Numbered from the stretch's first letter, positions 30,954 through 40,947 are shown. The stretch: 60,088 nt of DNA from Thermoproteota archaeon (GCA_029887795.1 JARXPE010000005.1:1-60088), one strand, 5' to 3'. Numbers and translations: made by a program. The notes: generated by a model not told the origin, from the sequence alone.

Positions 30954-31721
30954 TTGGAGGTAAAGGTCGGCACTTGCGGGTGGAGCGTGAGGGGCGGAAG
31001 ATCTGCCTATTACAAGACCTTCTGTTGCATAGAGTTGCAGGAGACTTTTTACAGGCTCCCCAAGGTCGATACCGCCAAAGAGTGGAGGATGGGGGCGCCG
31101 GAAGGATTCGAGTTTGTGGTCAAGGCATGGCAGGCGTTGACCCACCCCGCCGCCAGCCCCACTTGGAGGAGAGCAGGGGGTCCGCCCAAGTGGGGGAAAG
31201 CTGAAAACTTTGGGTTTCTGAGGCCGACTGAGGAGAATTTTAGGGCTTGGGAGGAGACGCTAAAGGTCTGCGAGGTCCTCGGTGCGGGTTTTGTGGTCGT
31301 ACAGACGCCCCCCGCCTTCAAGCCCTCGCCCGAGGCGACTGAAGGAATGAGGGCATTCTTCACTTCAATAGAGAGGCGCGGGGTCAGGATTGGGTGGGAG
31401 CCGCGGGGAGAGTGGAACCAAAGACCAGATGATGTCAGAGCATTGTGCGAGGAGCTCTCTCTGGTCCATGTGGTCGACCCATTTAGGAGGATGCCTTTCC
31501 TGGAGAGCGATGTCGTTTACTTCAGGCTCCATGGGATAGGTGGAGGGGAGACGAACTACAGCTACGCGTATACCGACGATGATCTCAGGAGGTTGCTGCT
31601 GATGCTCGACGAGTTAAAGACAGTAAAGAGAGCGTACATAATGTTCAACAACTTAAATATGGCTCAGGACGCCCAGAGGTTCCTGACCCTCTTGCGCGGG
31701 ACTAGGAAGGTATTTATATAG
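30954..31721 (+). CDS. DUF72 (YecE-like) TIM-barrel protein
   Basis: VGTCGWSVRGGRSAYYKTFCCIELQETFYRLP, FEFVVKAWQALTHP. Confidence 0.87.
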   Translation: MEVKVGTCGWSVRGGRSAYYKTFCCIELQETFYRLPKVDTAKEWRMGAPEGFEFVVKAWQALTHPAASPTWRRAGGPPKWGKAENFGFLRPTEENFRAWEETLKVCEVLGAGFVVVQTPPAFKPSPEATEGMRAFFTSIERRGVRIGWEPRGEWNQRPDDVRALCEELSLVHVVDPFRRMPFLESDVVYFRLHGIGGGETNYSYAYTDDDLRRLLLMLDELKTVKRAYIMFNNLNMAQDAQRFLTLLRGTRKVFI

Positions 31722-31743
31722 TGACCAGAAAAGTCATGTTGCT

Positions 31744-32295
31744 ATGAGGCCAGCCCTAATTGTAATAGATATGTTGAATGATTTTGTCAAAGGGGCGTTA
31801 GCCAGCCCCACTGCAAAGGAGATCGTCCCAAACATAAAAAGGCTCATAACCAAAGCCCGGAGTCTAAAAATTCCGGTCGTATACTTGTGCGACGCACATT
31901 ACCCCGGCATTGACTGGGAGCTTAAGGTTTGGGGCCCGCACGCCCTAGCAGGGACGAAGGGAGCCGAGGTCATAGAGGAGCTTAAACCCGGGCAGGGAGA
32001 CTTTGTGGTGAGAAAGAGGAGGTACAGCGGATTCTTCCAGACCGACCTAGGCATCCTCCTGAGGGAGCTAGGCGCGGACACGCTCATACTCACTGGCATA
32101 GACACCTCAATATGCGTGAGCCTTACGGCTGCAGACGCGTTCTACAGAGGATACGCGCTTATAGTTCCGAGAGATGCCGTCGCCACAATTGACCCAATAG
32201 ACAACGAACGGGCATTGAGCTACTTGAAGAAGGTATACGGCGCAGAGATCACCACGACGGAGGAGTTGATCTCGAGGCTGGATCAAACAAAATGA
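31744..32295 (+). CDS. Isochorismatase-family cysteine hydrolase
   Basis: LIVIDMLNDFV (Asp), VVRKRRYSGF (Lys), LTGIDTSICV (Cys). Confidence 0.92.
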   Translation: MRPALIVIDMLNDFVKGALASPTAKEIVPNIKRLITKARSLKIPVVYLCDAHYPGIDWELKVWGPHALAGTKGAEVIEELKPGQGDFVVRKRRYSGFFQTDLGILLRELGADTLILTGIDTSICVSLTAADAFYRGYALIVPRDAVATIDPIDNERALSYLKKVYGAEITTTEELISRLDQTK

Positions 32296-32351
32296 TGAAA
32301 AAACAGGTACGACCTGCCTCGAGGCACGGCTTCTTTGATTTATATAAAAAG

Positions 32352-32535
32352 TTGTTTGTTCAATCTGTTCAAACAAGTTGTTATTAGCAAGTCCTCAAAA
32401 GGAGAACTTGCGGATTCCTCCTTTTTCCGCAACCCTGTTTCTTTGCGGATCCGCAACCCAGGCGGGGCGGCAACGCCTCGTCTGGACAAATACTAAAACT
32501 TAACTGCCCCCTCTCCCCGCGGGAAGGGGCTTTCC
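32352..32535. ncRNA. Candidate structured RNA or long structured leader (hypothesis)
   Basis: TTTATATA box at ~32338; successive inverted repeats TTGTTTG..CAAACAA (32352-32376), GCAAGTCCTC..GAGAACTTGC (32387-32411), TTGCGG..CCGCAA (32408-32432), TTGCGGATCCGCAA (32443-32456), AGGCG..CGCCT, GCCCC..GGGGC; GC-rich noncoding interval. Confidence 0.3.
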
Positions 32536-32638
32536 TCTGACCCATTATGTCATATAAATGTTGAGATTATCGCATTGAAAATCGGATGGTTAAATTCAAA
32601 ATGTTAAAATAAATGCGCATCGAATATCAACCGCAACG

Positions 32639-33550
32639 GTGGGGATGATGAAGTTCGCAACTTGTGAGTGTGAGAACAAGACTTTCCCGTGCCTAATCAA
32701 AGGCGACTATGCAATCAAATTGACGTCCTTCCTGTGCCTGAGATCCTTGAACCTTCAAGGCGCGAGAGACCTACTGCCTTTCATAGAGAGGATCGATGGG
32801 AATGGTCTTTCTCTGCTAAAAGAGGAGGCAGAGTCCATATCGAGCAACACACTAAAAATGATGGCAGAGAGCGGTGAGGCGGTAAAGCTAGACAAGTTAA
32901 GGCTGAGGGCTCCGCTACTCCGACCGCCATCGGTCTTCTGCTTAGGATTCAACTACAGGTCTCATGCCCCCGAGCTCAACAGACCTATACCCGAGGTTCC
33001 CATAGTATTCCTCAAGACCTCGAACTCAGTGATCGGACCAGAAGAGGAGATAATCCTTCCCAAGGTCTCCAACAGGGTCGATTACGAGGTAGAGCTGACA
33101 ATCGTGATGGGCAAGGGAGGCAGGTACATCAAAAAATCTGAGGCTTATGACAGGATCTTTGGGTATACTATCCTGAACGACATAACGGCTAGGGACATTC
33201 AGGCAAAGGACTTCTCCCTATCAAGACCCTGGCTGAGGTCCAAGAGCTTTGACACATTCGCGCCCATCGGACCTTTCATAGTCACCCATGATGAAATAGG
33301 CGATTCCATGTCACTGGACCTCGAACTCAGAGTCAATGGCGAGATCAAGCAGAAGTCCAACACTAAGGAGATGATCTTCGACGTACCCACAATTGTGGAG
33401 TACATCTCTGCTTTCACGACACTAGAGCCGGGCGCTATAATAGCCACCGGAACGCCTGAGAAGATCGGTCAGCTCAATGACGGGGACGTTGTGGAGGCCT
33501 ACATAGAAAAGATCGGAGTATTGAGAAACAGGGCAGTCAAGGAAAGGTAA
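32639..33550 (+). CDS. Fumarylacetoacetate hydrolase family protein
   Basis: VFCLGFNYRSHAPEL, DYEVELTIVMGKGGRYI, GYTILNDITARDIQ, IATGTPEKIG. Confidence 0.92.
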   Translation: MGMMKFATCECENKTFPCLIKGDYAIKLTSFLCLRSLNLQGARDLLPFIERIDGNGLSLLKEEAESISSNTLKMMAESGEAVKLDKLRLRAPLLRPPSVFCLGFNYRSHAPELNRPIPEVPIVFLKTSNSVIGPEEEIILPKVSNRVDYEVELTIVMGKGGRYIKKSEAYDRIFGYTILNDITARDIQAKDFSLSRPWLRSKSFDTFAPIGPFIVTHDEIGDSMSLDLELRVNGEIKQKSNTKEMIFDVPTIVEYISAFTTLEPGAIIATGTPEKIGQLNDGDVVEAYIEKIGVLRNRAVKER

Positions 33551-33556
33551 TCCGAA

Positions 33557-34246
33557 TTGAGGGCGAGAAGCATAACTATAGTGGCACTTCTTGCGGCGAT
33601 TTACGCAGTAGTCGGGCTGCTTCCCGGTTTTCCAGTTATAGGTGTGCCAGGGTCGGACATAAGGCTGACTAGGTCGCTAGAGATGGGCTACGGGGTGGCT
33701 TTAGGACCAGCTTTGGGGCCGCTTGCTGCATTCGTGGGAGCTGTTGTGAGCAGAGCCATTACAGGGGGCGGTACCGCCATTCTTTTTACCCCACTTGCAT
33801 TGGTGTCCTCTTTCATGGCGGCGACCATGGCTAAGAGGAGTGTCTTCGGAATAAGGGGGTGGATAAACTCCTCATTAGTGATGGCTGCGATACTCCTTGT
33901 TTGGTATGCCACTCCAGTAGGGCAATCCATACCAATATATTCAGTGCCCCATCTGATCGGTCTAGGTCTGATCTTGGTTTTAAGGGATAGGATCGCGGAC
34001 CTCCTCAACTCCGAGGACAAAGGAAAACTCTTCCTGGGAATGTTGATCTCTAGCTATCCTTCTACAATGGCAGGTCAGATGCTTGGAAACTTGATCTTTT
34101 TGGCACTTTTCAACCCAACTCCTGGGTTCTTTATGGCAGTACTTCCGGTAACGCTCGTGGAGAGAAGTGTCATCACTCTGTTGGGAGCCGTGGTGGGCGT
34201 GCCACTCCTATTGACGATAAGGACCTATTTATCTAAGGCTCAATAA
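33557..34246 (+). CDS. Multispanning membrane protein, ECF-transporter S-component-like
   Basis: Hydrophobic; IDGxDIRLTRSLEMGYGVALGPALGPLAAFVGAVVSR-type pattern; TTG start. Confidence 0.55.
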   Translation: MRARSITIVALLAAIYAVVGLLPGFPVIGVPGSDIRLTRSLEMGYGVALGPALGPLAAFVGAVVSRAITGGGTAILFTPLALVSSFMAATMAKRSVFGIRGWINSSLVMAAILLVWYATPVGQSIPIYSVPHLIGLGLILVLRDRIADLLNSEDKGKLFLGMLISSYPSTMAGQMLGNLIFLALFNPTPGFFMAVLPVTLVERSVITLLGAVVGVPLLLTIRTYLSKAQ

Positions 34247-34349
34247 CACATCTTTTCAGTAATTTTTCCGAATTCATTAAAGACTTTTTAAACTCTTTAA
34301 TGAGAAAATTTTAAATATTATTTATTTTCTATTCGACCTTCATTAAAAG

Positions 34350-35726
34350 GTGTGGTTTATGGCTCAAAATAACGAACAAACAAATAAAACTGAAGGGGCT
34401 CTTCAACAGGTTTCCCTGGCAAAGAAGTTGGGCTTTTGGTACCTATGGGCAATTGCAGTTGGTGCTGTCGTCGGAGACGGAATATTTATGCTGATGGGGA
34501 GCGCATTCTCAGAGGCGGGACCTTCATCAGTATTGGCATTCTTCATCGCGGGTGTCCTGCAGGCTTTCCTGATGATATCCTTCGGCGAGCTAGCGGTGGG
34601 AATGCCCAGCGCGGGTGGACCGCAGCTCTGGGGCGAAAGACTGTTGGGAAAGGAGTGGGGTGTCATATCGAACCTCTCTTTTGCGATAGGCTGGATAATA
34701 GCTGGTGGGTCGACTGGTCTTGCCATCGGAGCATACACCCAACAGCTCCTCGGGCTGAACGGCGTGGAGTGGCAGATAATATTCGCGCTCGTATGGAACC
34801 TACTATTCGCACTAGCAAACATAGCAGGAGTTATTGTATCTGCTACGTTCCAGTTCATACTCACAGCCTCGCTGGTCATAATAATGGTTATCTTCGGCAT
34901 TGCAGGTGTCACTCTTATTGATCCCAACAACTTCTCGCCATTCATGCCAAACGGTATGATGGGCATGATCTTCGCCATCCCAATGGGAGTGTATGCCTAC
35001 ATGGGGGCTTCAACGGTGGTCTACGCCGGCGAGGAGACCAAGAGCGCAATCAACCTTCCCAAGGTACTGGTGTGGTCTTCGGTAACGTTCATAGCGGTCT
35101 ACACCCTAAGCCAGATAGTGGTCGTAGGAAGCATACCTTACTCTCTGGTCCCAGAGATGGCGGAGAACATGATCTCGCCCTACACGCTGGCGGCGGAGCA
35201 CCTATTCGGGGGTGTTGCTGCAACGATCATGAACCTTGCGGCTTGGCTTGCCGCAGCAACGTGCCTGCTCATGGGAACGATGTACGCGCCCCCAAGGAGC
35301 CTATATGCTCTCGCGAGGGCAGGCTACAGGATACCGAGGTCGCTGTCTTCTATCAGCAAGACCACAAGAGTTCCGGTTATGGGCACTATCATAACTTTGA
35401 TAGTATCGGAGCTGCTGGTTCTTCTTGGATGGTTCGACCCGAACTTCGTCTACGTGACGCTGGCACTTCAGCTTGTGTTCGCCTGGTGCGTCTCGTGGCT
35501 GATATCGTTGGCTGCAGTCTTTGCGTATAGAAAGAAGTATGCCACCGAAGTTCAGCAACTCAAGTGGAAGATCCCGCTATACCCGATCACGCCGATCATA
35601 GGACTGATTGGAATAATAGTGGTCATTGTCTTCACTTTCATGTACTCCATCATCGACCTCATAGCAGGTATAATATGGGTTTCCCTGCTTTACGTAGCAA
35701 CGAAGTACTACATCTGCAAAGACTGA
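34350..35726 (+). CDS. APC-family amino acid permease
   Basis: 12-TM-like; LWAIAVGAVVGDGIFMLMGSAFSEAGPSSVLAFFIAGVLQAF, MGASTVVYAGEETKSA. Confidence 0.88.
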   Translation: MWFMAQNNEQTNKTEGALQQVSLAKKLGFWYLWAIAVGAVVGDGIFMLMGSAFSEAGPSSVLAFFIAGVLQAFLMISFGELAVGMPSAGGPQLWGERLLGKEWGVISNLSFAIGWIIAGGSTGLAIGAYTQQLLGLNGVEWQIIFALVWNLLFALANIAGVIVSATFQFILTASLVIIMVIFGIAGVTLIDPNNFSPFMPNGMMGMIFAIPMGVYAYMGASTVVYAGEETKSAINLPKVLVWSSVTFIAVYTLSQIVVVGSIPYSLVPEMAENMISPYTLAAEHLFGGVAATIMNLAAWLAAATCLLMGTMYAPPRSLYALARAGYRIPRSLSSISKTTRVPVMGTIITLIVSELLVLLGWFDPNFVYVTLALQLVFAWCVSWLISLAAVFAYRKKYATEVQQLKWKIPLYPITPIIGLIGIIVVIVFTFMYSIIDLIAGIIWVSLLYVATKYYICKD

Positions 35727-35773
35727 ATTGATTGAGATTTTTTTATAAATGATAGGGGTGGTGTTGGCAGAAA

Positions 35774-37108
35774 TTGTCGAAGATTGATGAAGTCCTGAAT
35801 AAGCTGAAAGATTCAGGAGTCAACATTGTGCGGTTCATATATGTGGGGACGGACGGCGTCATCAGGGCGAAGTCCGCCCACATCGACCACCTGAAAGACA
35901 TGGCGAAGAATGGAATAGGCTTAACGAAGGCGATGCAGTCCTTCTCAACGCTGGACCACCTCGTCCCAGAACCTGCTTTCGGACCGCAGGCTGACGATGT
36001 CTTCCTAACGCCCGATATTGAGACGCTGGTACCCCTGCCTTACGCCCCGGGGAGCGCCAGAACCTACTGCGACCTATTGAAGCAGGGCGGAGAGCCATGG
36101 GAGCTCTGCACTAGGTCCATACTCAAGAGAGTGGTCGGTAAAATCAGAGAAGAGCTTGGACTGATCCCCCAGATAGCCTGCGAGTCGGAGTTCTACATAC
36201 TTAGGGGGGTTGATGGGAGGTACGAGCCTTTCGACGGCAGCAGGTGCTTCAGCACGCAAGGGTATGATGCTGGCAACGAGCTGATCCAAGAGTGGGTCAG
36301 GGTTTTGAAGTTAATGGGCGTGGATGTGGTGAGGGTGGTCAAGGAGTACGGTCCTGGACAGTACGAGGTAAACCTCAGGCACACGGATCCGCTGAGGGCT
36401 GCGGAGAACTTCCTGACGCTGAAGGACGTGGTAAAAGGCACGGCGGTGCTCAGGGGGCTCCAGGCGACCTTCATGGCAAAGCCCTTCTCAGAACTTGCGG
36501 GCAACGGGCTCCATCTACATATGAGCATGTTAGACGGTACTGGCGCAAACGCATTCTACGACAGAAATGACCCCCACGGGCTTAGCAGGATCGGGTACCT
36601 GTTCGCTGGCGGCATAAAGCACCACATCAGGGCGCTCACGGCGATAGGATGCCCCACGGTCAACAGCTACAAGAGGTTCAGGCTTGGATCATGGGCACCC
36701 ACCAATGCCACGTTCGGCTACAATAACAGGTCGTGCGCGCTCAGGGTGCCAACCATAAGATCCGGGATGGAGAGCAAGGGCATGAGGGTCGAGTTCCGAG
36801 TGCCAGACGCCACCTGCAACCCGTACCTGCTTATAGCGGCTACTCTGCTCGCTGGCTTGGATGGGATAAAAAGAGAGCTGGATCCAGGAGAGCCAGTGAT
36901 GGTGGACGCCTATACCCTAAAGGACGCGGAGCCGCTGCCGAACAACCTTAAGGAGGCGCTGGACGCGCTCGCCAAGGACAGAGTCATCGTGGAGGGCTTA
37001 GGGGAGACGCTCATACGAGAGTTCCTGAAGATGAAGATCGCCGAGTGGGACGAGTACCACTCGATGGTCACGGAGTGGGAGAGGAAGAGCTACATACCTA
37101 TCTTTTGA
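35774..37108 (+). CDS. Glutamine synthetase-family ligase
   Basis: ACESEFYIL, GPGQYEVNLRHTDPLRAAEN, NGLHLHMSM, SYKRF, RVEFRVPDATCNPYL; TTG start. Confidence 0.9.
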   Translation: MSKIDEVLNKLKDSGVNIVRFIYVGTDGVIRAKSAHIDHLKDMAKNGIGLTKAMQSFSTLDHLVPEPAFGPQADDVFLTPDIETLVPLPYAPGSARTYCDLLKQGGEPWELCTRSILKRVVGKIREELGLIPQIACESEFYILRGVDGRYEPFDGSRCFSTQGYDAGNELIQEWVRVLKLMGVDVVRVVKEYGPGQYEVNLRHTDPLRAAENFLTLKDVVKGTAVLRGLQATFMAKPFSELAGNGLHLHMSMLDGTGANAFYDRNDPHGLSRIGYLFAGGIKHHIRALTAIGCPTVNSYKRFRLGSWAPTNATFGYNNRSCALRVPTIRSGMESKGMRVEFRVPDATCNPYLLIAATLLAGLDGIKRELDPGEPVMVDAYTLKDAEPLPNNLKEALDALAKDRVIVEGLGETLIREFLKMKIAEWDEYHSMVTEWERKSYIPIF

Positions 37109-37123
37109 GGAGTTGGTGCGGCA

Positions 37124-37927
37124 ATGTACAGACCTTGGTACCTGGAAGGGCTGACATACGACTCGGTAACTTTTTTGGGCGAAGCCAAGGCCGTGGATGA
37201 GGAGTATCTGATGGAGGGGGAGCAGAAGGAAAACCTTTGTGGACCTTTTGCGGCGGCGTACATCTTGAGGGGTTTAGGTTACAGACACCACAATGGAAAC
37301 TTTGTTGACCAGGAGTACGTTGCGTACCTCGCAAGGACGCGCGTTAATGCGGGCGAGAAAGGATTGTACAAGTACCCCCTCTTCGAGACCTCGTCGCCAG
37401 CCGAGCTGGGAACAAGTGCCGTTGGACTTAAGTATGCCGTGGAAACCATATCGGAGGGAGGGCTAGCGGTCATCCCCGTGAAAACAGTAGATAGATCCGT
37501 TGGACCGCTGATCGACGAGGATAGGCTCCAAGAGTTAGTTAAGGCGTTCACAGAAGAAAATGCCCAGCTCATACTCAACCTGAACACAAAACACTTGCTT
37601 GAAGGTCCGGACCTTAACAGGAAGTTATTATCCTGCGACTGTGATGTAGACTTGAGAAACGGTCTGAAGAAGAGGGAAGGTGTCGGGCATTTTGTATCCT
37701 GCGCAGGCTTTGTGAGGAGAGTGAAGACATTTTTCATAATAAGGGAGACCTACAAAAAATTCGGGGTGCAGTTGCAGCCCTTCGATTCGATCTTGGAAGG
37801 GTTGAAGAGGGGAGATGGAAGGGAGGGCGGGATACTAGCGATTATTAAAAAGGAAGGCAAGAATTCGCTCATTGGGCGATTGCAAAGTTTTGAGTTGAGC
37901 TTGTGGGACAACGGAAGTCCTTTCTAA
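37124..37927 (+). CDS. Papain-fold-like (C39/NlpC-like) protein of unknown function
   Basis: QKENLCGPFAAAYILRGLGY candidate catalytic Cys and GVGHFVSCAGFV candidate His; 15 bp after the GS-like gene. Confidence 0.55.
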   Translation: MYRPWYLEGLTYDSVTFLGEAKAVDEEYLMEGEQKENLCGPFAAAYILRGLGYRHHNGNFVDQEYVAYLARTRVNAGEKGLYKYPLFETSSPAELGTSAVGLKYAVETISEGGLAVIPVKTVDRSVGPLIDEDRLQELVKAFTEENAQLILNLNTKHLLEGPDLNRKLLSCDCDVDLRNGLKKREGVGHFVSCAGFVRRVKTFFIIRETYKKFGVQLQPFDSILEGLKRGDGREGGILAIIKKEGKNSLIGRLQSFELSLWDNGSPF

Positions 37928-37984
37928 TTTTTATTAATTTTTATGGGCCGAATAATGTGGACCTAAAAACTGGAGAGTTGGTCT

Positions 37985-38471
37985 ATGCAGGGTTTGTGGT
38001 CCAACATTTTGGGTAGCTCAACACTTGAGTTGCATAGAACCCATGTAATAAGTACAATAATGGGACACAACTACTATGCCCCATCAGACGCTTATGCTAG
38101 GCTCCCACTTCCACCGCTGTTCATCAAGGGGATCACGCTAGATGCCACGATTATACCGATAAAAGTCTTGGTGGTCAAATGGAAAAAGATGGATTAGAGC
38201 TCCACTGAATCTTGTGAACTTCTACTACGTTGGTGGTACTAGCATGGCGACGCCGCACGTCTCTGGAGTTGTGGCCCTAATGCTTGAAAAGAACCCAACA
38301 CTAGCACAGTCGGAAGTAGAAAGTATACTGAAAAATACCACTCTTAAAATAATGGAAGGCTGAATGAAAATATACGATTATGACCGTTGGACAACTGTGA
38401 CATGGGGTTCAAATGCCACAGGCCGGGGTCTGATGCAGGCAGACTCGGTAGCGAATAAAGTTCCTGAATAA
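37985..38471 (+). pseudogene. Decayed subtilisin-like serine protease
   Basis: Fragment 1 (37985-38197) STLELHRTHVISTIMGHNYYAPSDAY...GITLDATIIPIKVL; fragment 2 (38214-38363) NFYYVGGTSMATPHVSGVVALMLEKNPTLAQSEVESILKNTT, then in-frame TGA and a short tail. Confidence 0.88.
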
Positions 38472-38608
38472 AGAATAGGGCAAAATACTTTTGCTTTTTT
38501 CCCTTTGTATTTTAACGCTCAATTTAGTTGTTTGATTCGCTTACGCATGTGCCTTATCTATTACTTTCGATTCCACTCATTTTGTTTATGTATTCTGATC
38601 TTGATAAA

Positions 38609-39592
38609 TCAAAATTCTATTTTTTTGCCTAAACCCTTCTCCATCGCGATCTTATAAGCCCGAAGAGCTGCGACGGCATCCTCGAGTGCAAGGCCTACTG
38701 ATTTAAAAACCGTTATTTCTTCATCGCTCGTCCTACCTTCACATTCGCCACTAACGACCTCGCCTAGATCTGCCTTTATGTGCCTCTCGGTTATTGCGCC
38801 TTCCCCTATGGGGATTATGATGTCTCCAGCCTCACGAAGGCATGCATCCCTTGAGTCGACTATGAGCCTACTCCTCTTTATGGTGTCAGTGTCAATTTCT
38901 CGGGCATCGGGCGTATGAGAGCCGATTCCGTTTATGTGAGTGCCAGGCTCTACCGAACTCCCATTGAACACCGGAGTCCTTGATGTTGTTGCCGTGACTA
39001 TAATGTCTGCCCCTTTTAGTATCTCCTCTGGGCTCTCCTTTACTTGCACATCTATGCCCAAAGATCTGGACATTTCGACGGCGAAATCTCTCGCTGCCGC
39101 GTGGTTGATGTCATAGACTTTTGCTCTCCTTATACCTCTGACGCATGCTACAGCCTCCAACTGGGTCTTTGCCTGGGCTCCGCAGCCAAACATTCCTAAA
39201 TTTGTCGCGTCCCTTCTCGCCAAATATTTTGTAGCCACCCCAGTCGTGGCGCCTGTCCTGATTGCCGTTAGAGACCCGCCGTCCAGTATTGCTAACAGTG
39301 ATCCGTCAGATGGGTTATTGAGCAGGACCGTGCCTCGGACCGTCGGGAGACCCTTCTGCAGGTTATCAGGGTGAACCGATACCTCTTTTACGACGAGTGC
39401 GTCAACGCCTCCAACATATGCGGGCATGTAAAGAAACACTGCATTATAGCGCTCAATTTTTATAGGAAGTCTTTGGGGCACTACTGCCGTCTTGATAAGC
39501 CTAAATCCATCTTCGACTGCGCTGATAGCCTCCTTCATGGGGAGGGATTCTCGGACGGCATTTTTATCAAGTATAAGAGCCATACAGACCAT
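38609..39592 (-). CDS. Ornithine cyclodeaminase/mu-crystallin family protein
   Basis: LTAIRTGATTGVATKYLARRDATNLGMFGCGAQAKTQLEAV, IVTATTSRTPVFNG. Confidence 0.92.
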   Translation of the reverse strand: MVCMALILDKNAVRESLPMKEAISAVEDGFRLIKTAVVPQRLPIKIERYNAVFLYMPAYVGGVDALVVKEVSVHPDNLQKGLPTVRGTVLLNNPSDGSLLAILDGGSLTAIRTGATTGVATKYLARRDATNLGMFGCGAQAKTQLEAVACVRGIRRAKVYDINHAAARDFAVEMSRSLGIDVQVKESPEEILKGADIIVTATTSRTPVFNGSSVEPGTHINGIGSHTPDAREIDTDTIKRSRLIVDSRDACLREAGDIIIPIGEGAITERHIKADLGEVVSGECEGRTSDEEITVFKSVGLALEDAVAALRAYKIAMEKGLGKKIEF

Positions 39593-39718
39593 AAAGATCA
39601 GTGTGCAACTTTGCTGAAAAGCTTTTCACGATATTATAAAATTTAAGAAAAATATCCTGCTTGTGGTAATGAAGGAAAATTTTGGCGCATAGGATCCAAT
39701 CATGCACTATTTAGTGTC

Positions 39719-40279
39719 CTAACTCCATATTCCGTAACCGCCGCTGATGGGATCTTGGAAAATCGACAGGTGCGGGGTGTAGTAAGTGAAAAGTATAAAC
39801 ACCATTCCAAGTAGCATTAGAGATAATACGGAAATTCTTAATGAGACCTTTGAGGGTTCTTTCCAGACCATAATTTTATAGCCAACCAATTGACCAATGA
39901 TGACCGCCAAAATGAATATCAGTATGTCCATGATGAGGCTCTCCTCCAAGAATGCTCTGTAAGTGTAGAATAAGGCTACAATAGTTATGGGCATAAGATA
40001 TATTCCTATAGCCTTCCCTAGAAAGAAGCCCGGTACGCCCTTCAATAGCCTGTATTCAATTATGGCATACAATAATGCGGGCCAGTATGCTAGCTTTAGG
40101 TGCTCCCAGACGCTCTCGTTCACGGCTGAAAATGCGCCAACAAGAGGGTTGTTACCGGAGAGTTCAAAGGTGAAGTGTAGTGCACTCCCAAGAACTACTA
40201 TAAAAAGCATCCCAAAAAGCTCTAATCTGAGAATTCGCTTACTATCTGGCTCGTAATGAAAATTATGCACCATAACCAC
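39719..40279 (-). CDS. Conserved hypothetical multispanning membrane protein
   Basis: 186 aa with several TM segments; FSAVNESVWEHLKLAYWPALLYA motif. Confidence 0.65.
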   Translation of the reverse strand: MVMVHNFHYEPDSKRILRLELFGMLFIVVLGSALHFTFELSGNNPLVGAFSAVNESVWEHLKLAYWPALLYAIIEYRLLKGVPGFFLGKAIGIYLMPITIVALFYTYRAFLEESLIMDILIFILAVIIGQLVGYKIMVWKEPSKVSLRISVLSLMLLGMVFILFTYYTPHLSIFQDPISGGYGIWS

Positions 40280-40653
40280 ACCCGATCTTATGAAGTCATT
40301 TAGTATAGCTTTAAGATGTGATATTAAAATATGTTGTTAAAAAAATCGTAGACAACTTGAAATATAAACATACATTAATAAGTATAAATTAATCTCATTG
40401 TTAAAATTAATGAAGTTTAATAGGAAGGCTTGGTATGATTGATCGTAAATTTTTATATGCCTTGTTTAAATCAAATTTTAATGTCCTCCTTTTTCCGCTT
40501 TTTCTCTTTTTTATTTAGTTAATGACAATGGATTAGAAAAGTAGTCAAGTCTTGCCTCTAAAGTTGGCATAAACGAAACAAATGAATAAGGGGAGCGGTG
40601 CTTGACCTAAGCAGACAAGAGAGAAAACAAGTAATATAGAATGAGAAGGGAGG

Positions 40654-40687
40654 ATTGGAATGTTCCAATTAATTGGGACATCCCAAT
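40654..40687. promoter_or_regulatory. Two tandem 16-bp palindromes, candidate operators
   Basis: ATTGGAA-TG-TTCCAAT (40654-40669) and ATTGGGA-CA-TCCCAAT (40672-40687), 18 bp apart centre to centre. Confidence 0.6.
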
Positions 40688-40947
40688 ATAATGGCAAAAC
40701 GTTGGGTTAGCTAAAACTCAACATAGACCAATAAAATCCCAGCAATGATTAAACAAGTTGTTACTTAGCCAAAGGATTCCACTTAAATTAAGCTGAAATA
40801 TCCTCAATTTAGCGTTTATTCCCTTTTAAGACTAAATAAAATAATACTCCCAAAAGTCACAGTTATACATTTAGTAGTTCACTTAACTTTGGGGCAAATT
40901 TTTAAAGTCACTTTGCGAAAGGATCCTATGGAGAAGGCCCTTTGTGA

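Noticed and set aside
38361-38363. In-frame TGA in the subtilase as possible recoding
   Set aside because: The rest of the gene is frameshifted and has lost catalytic-region residues, so decay explains it; pyrrolysine uses TAG
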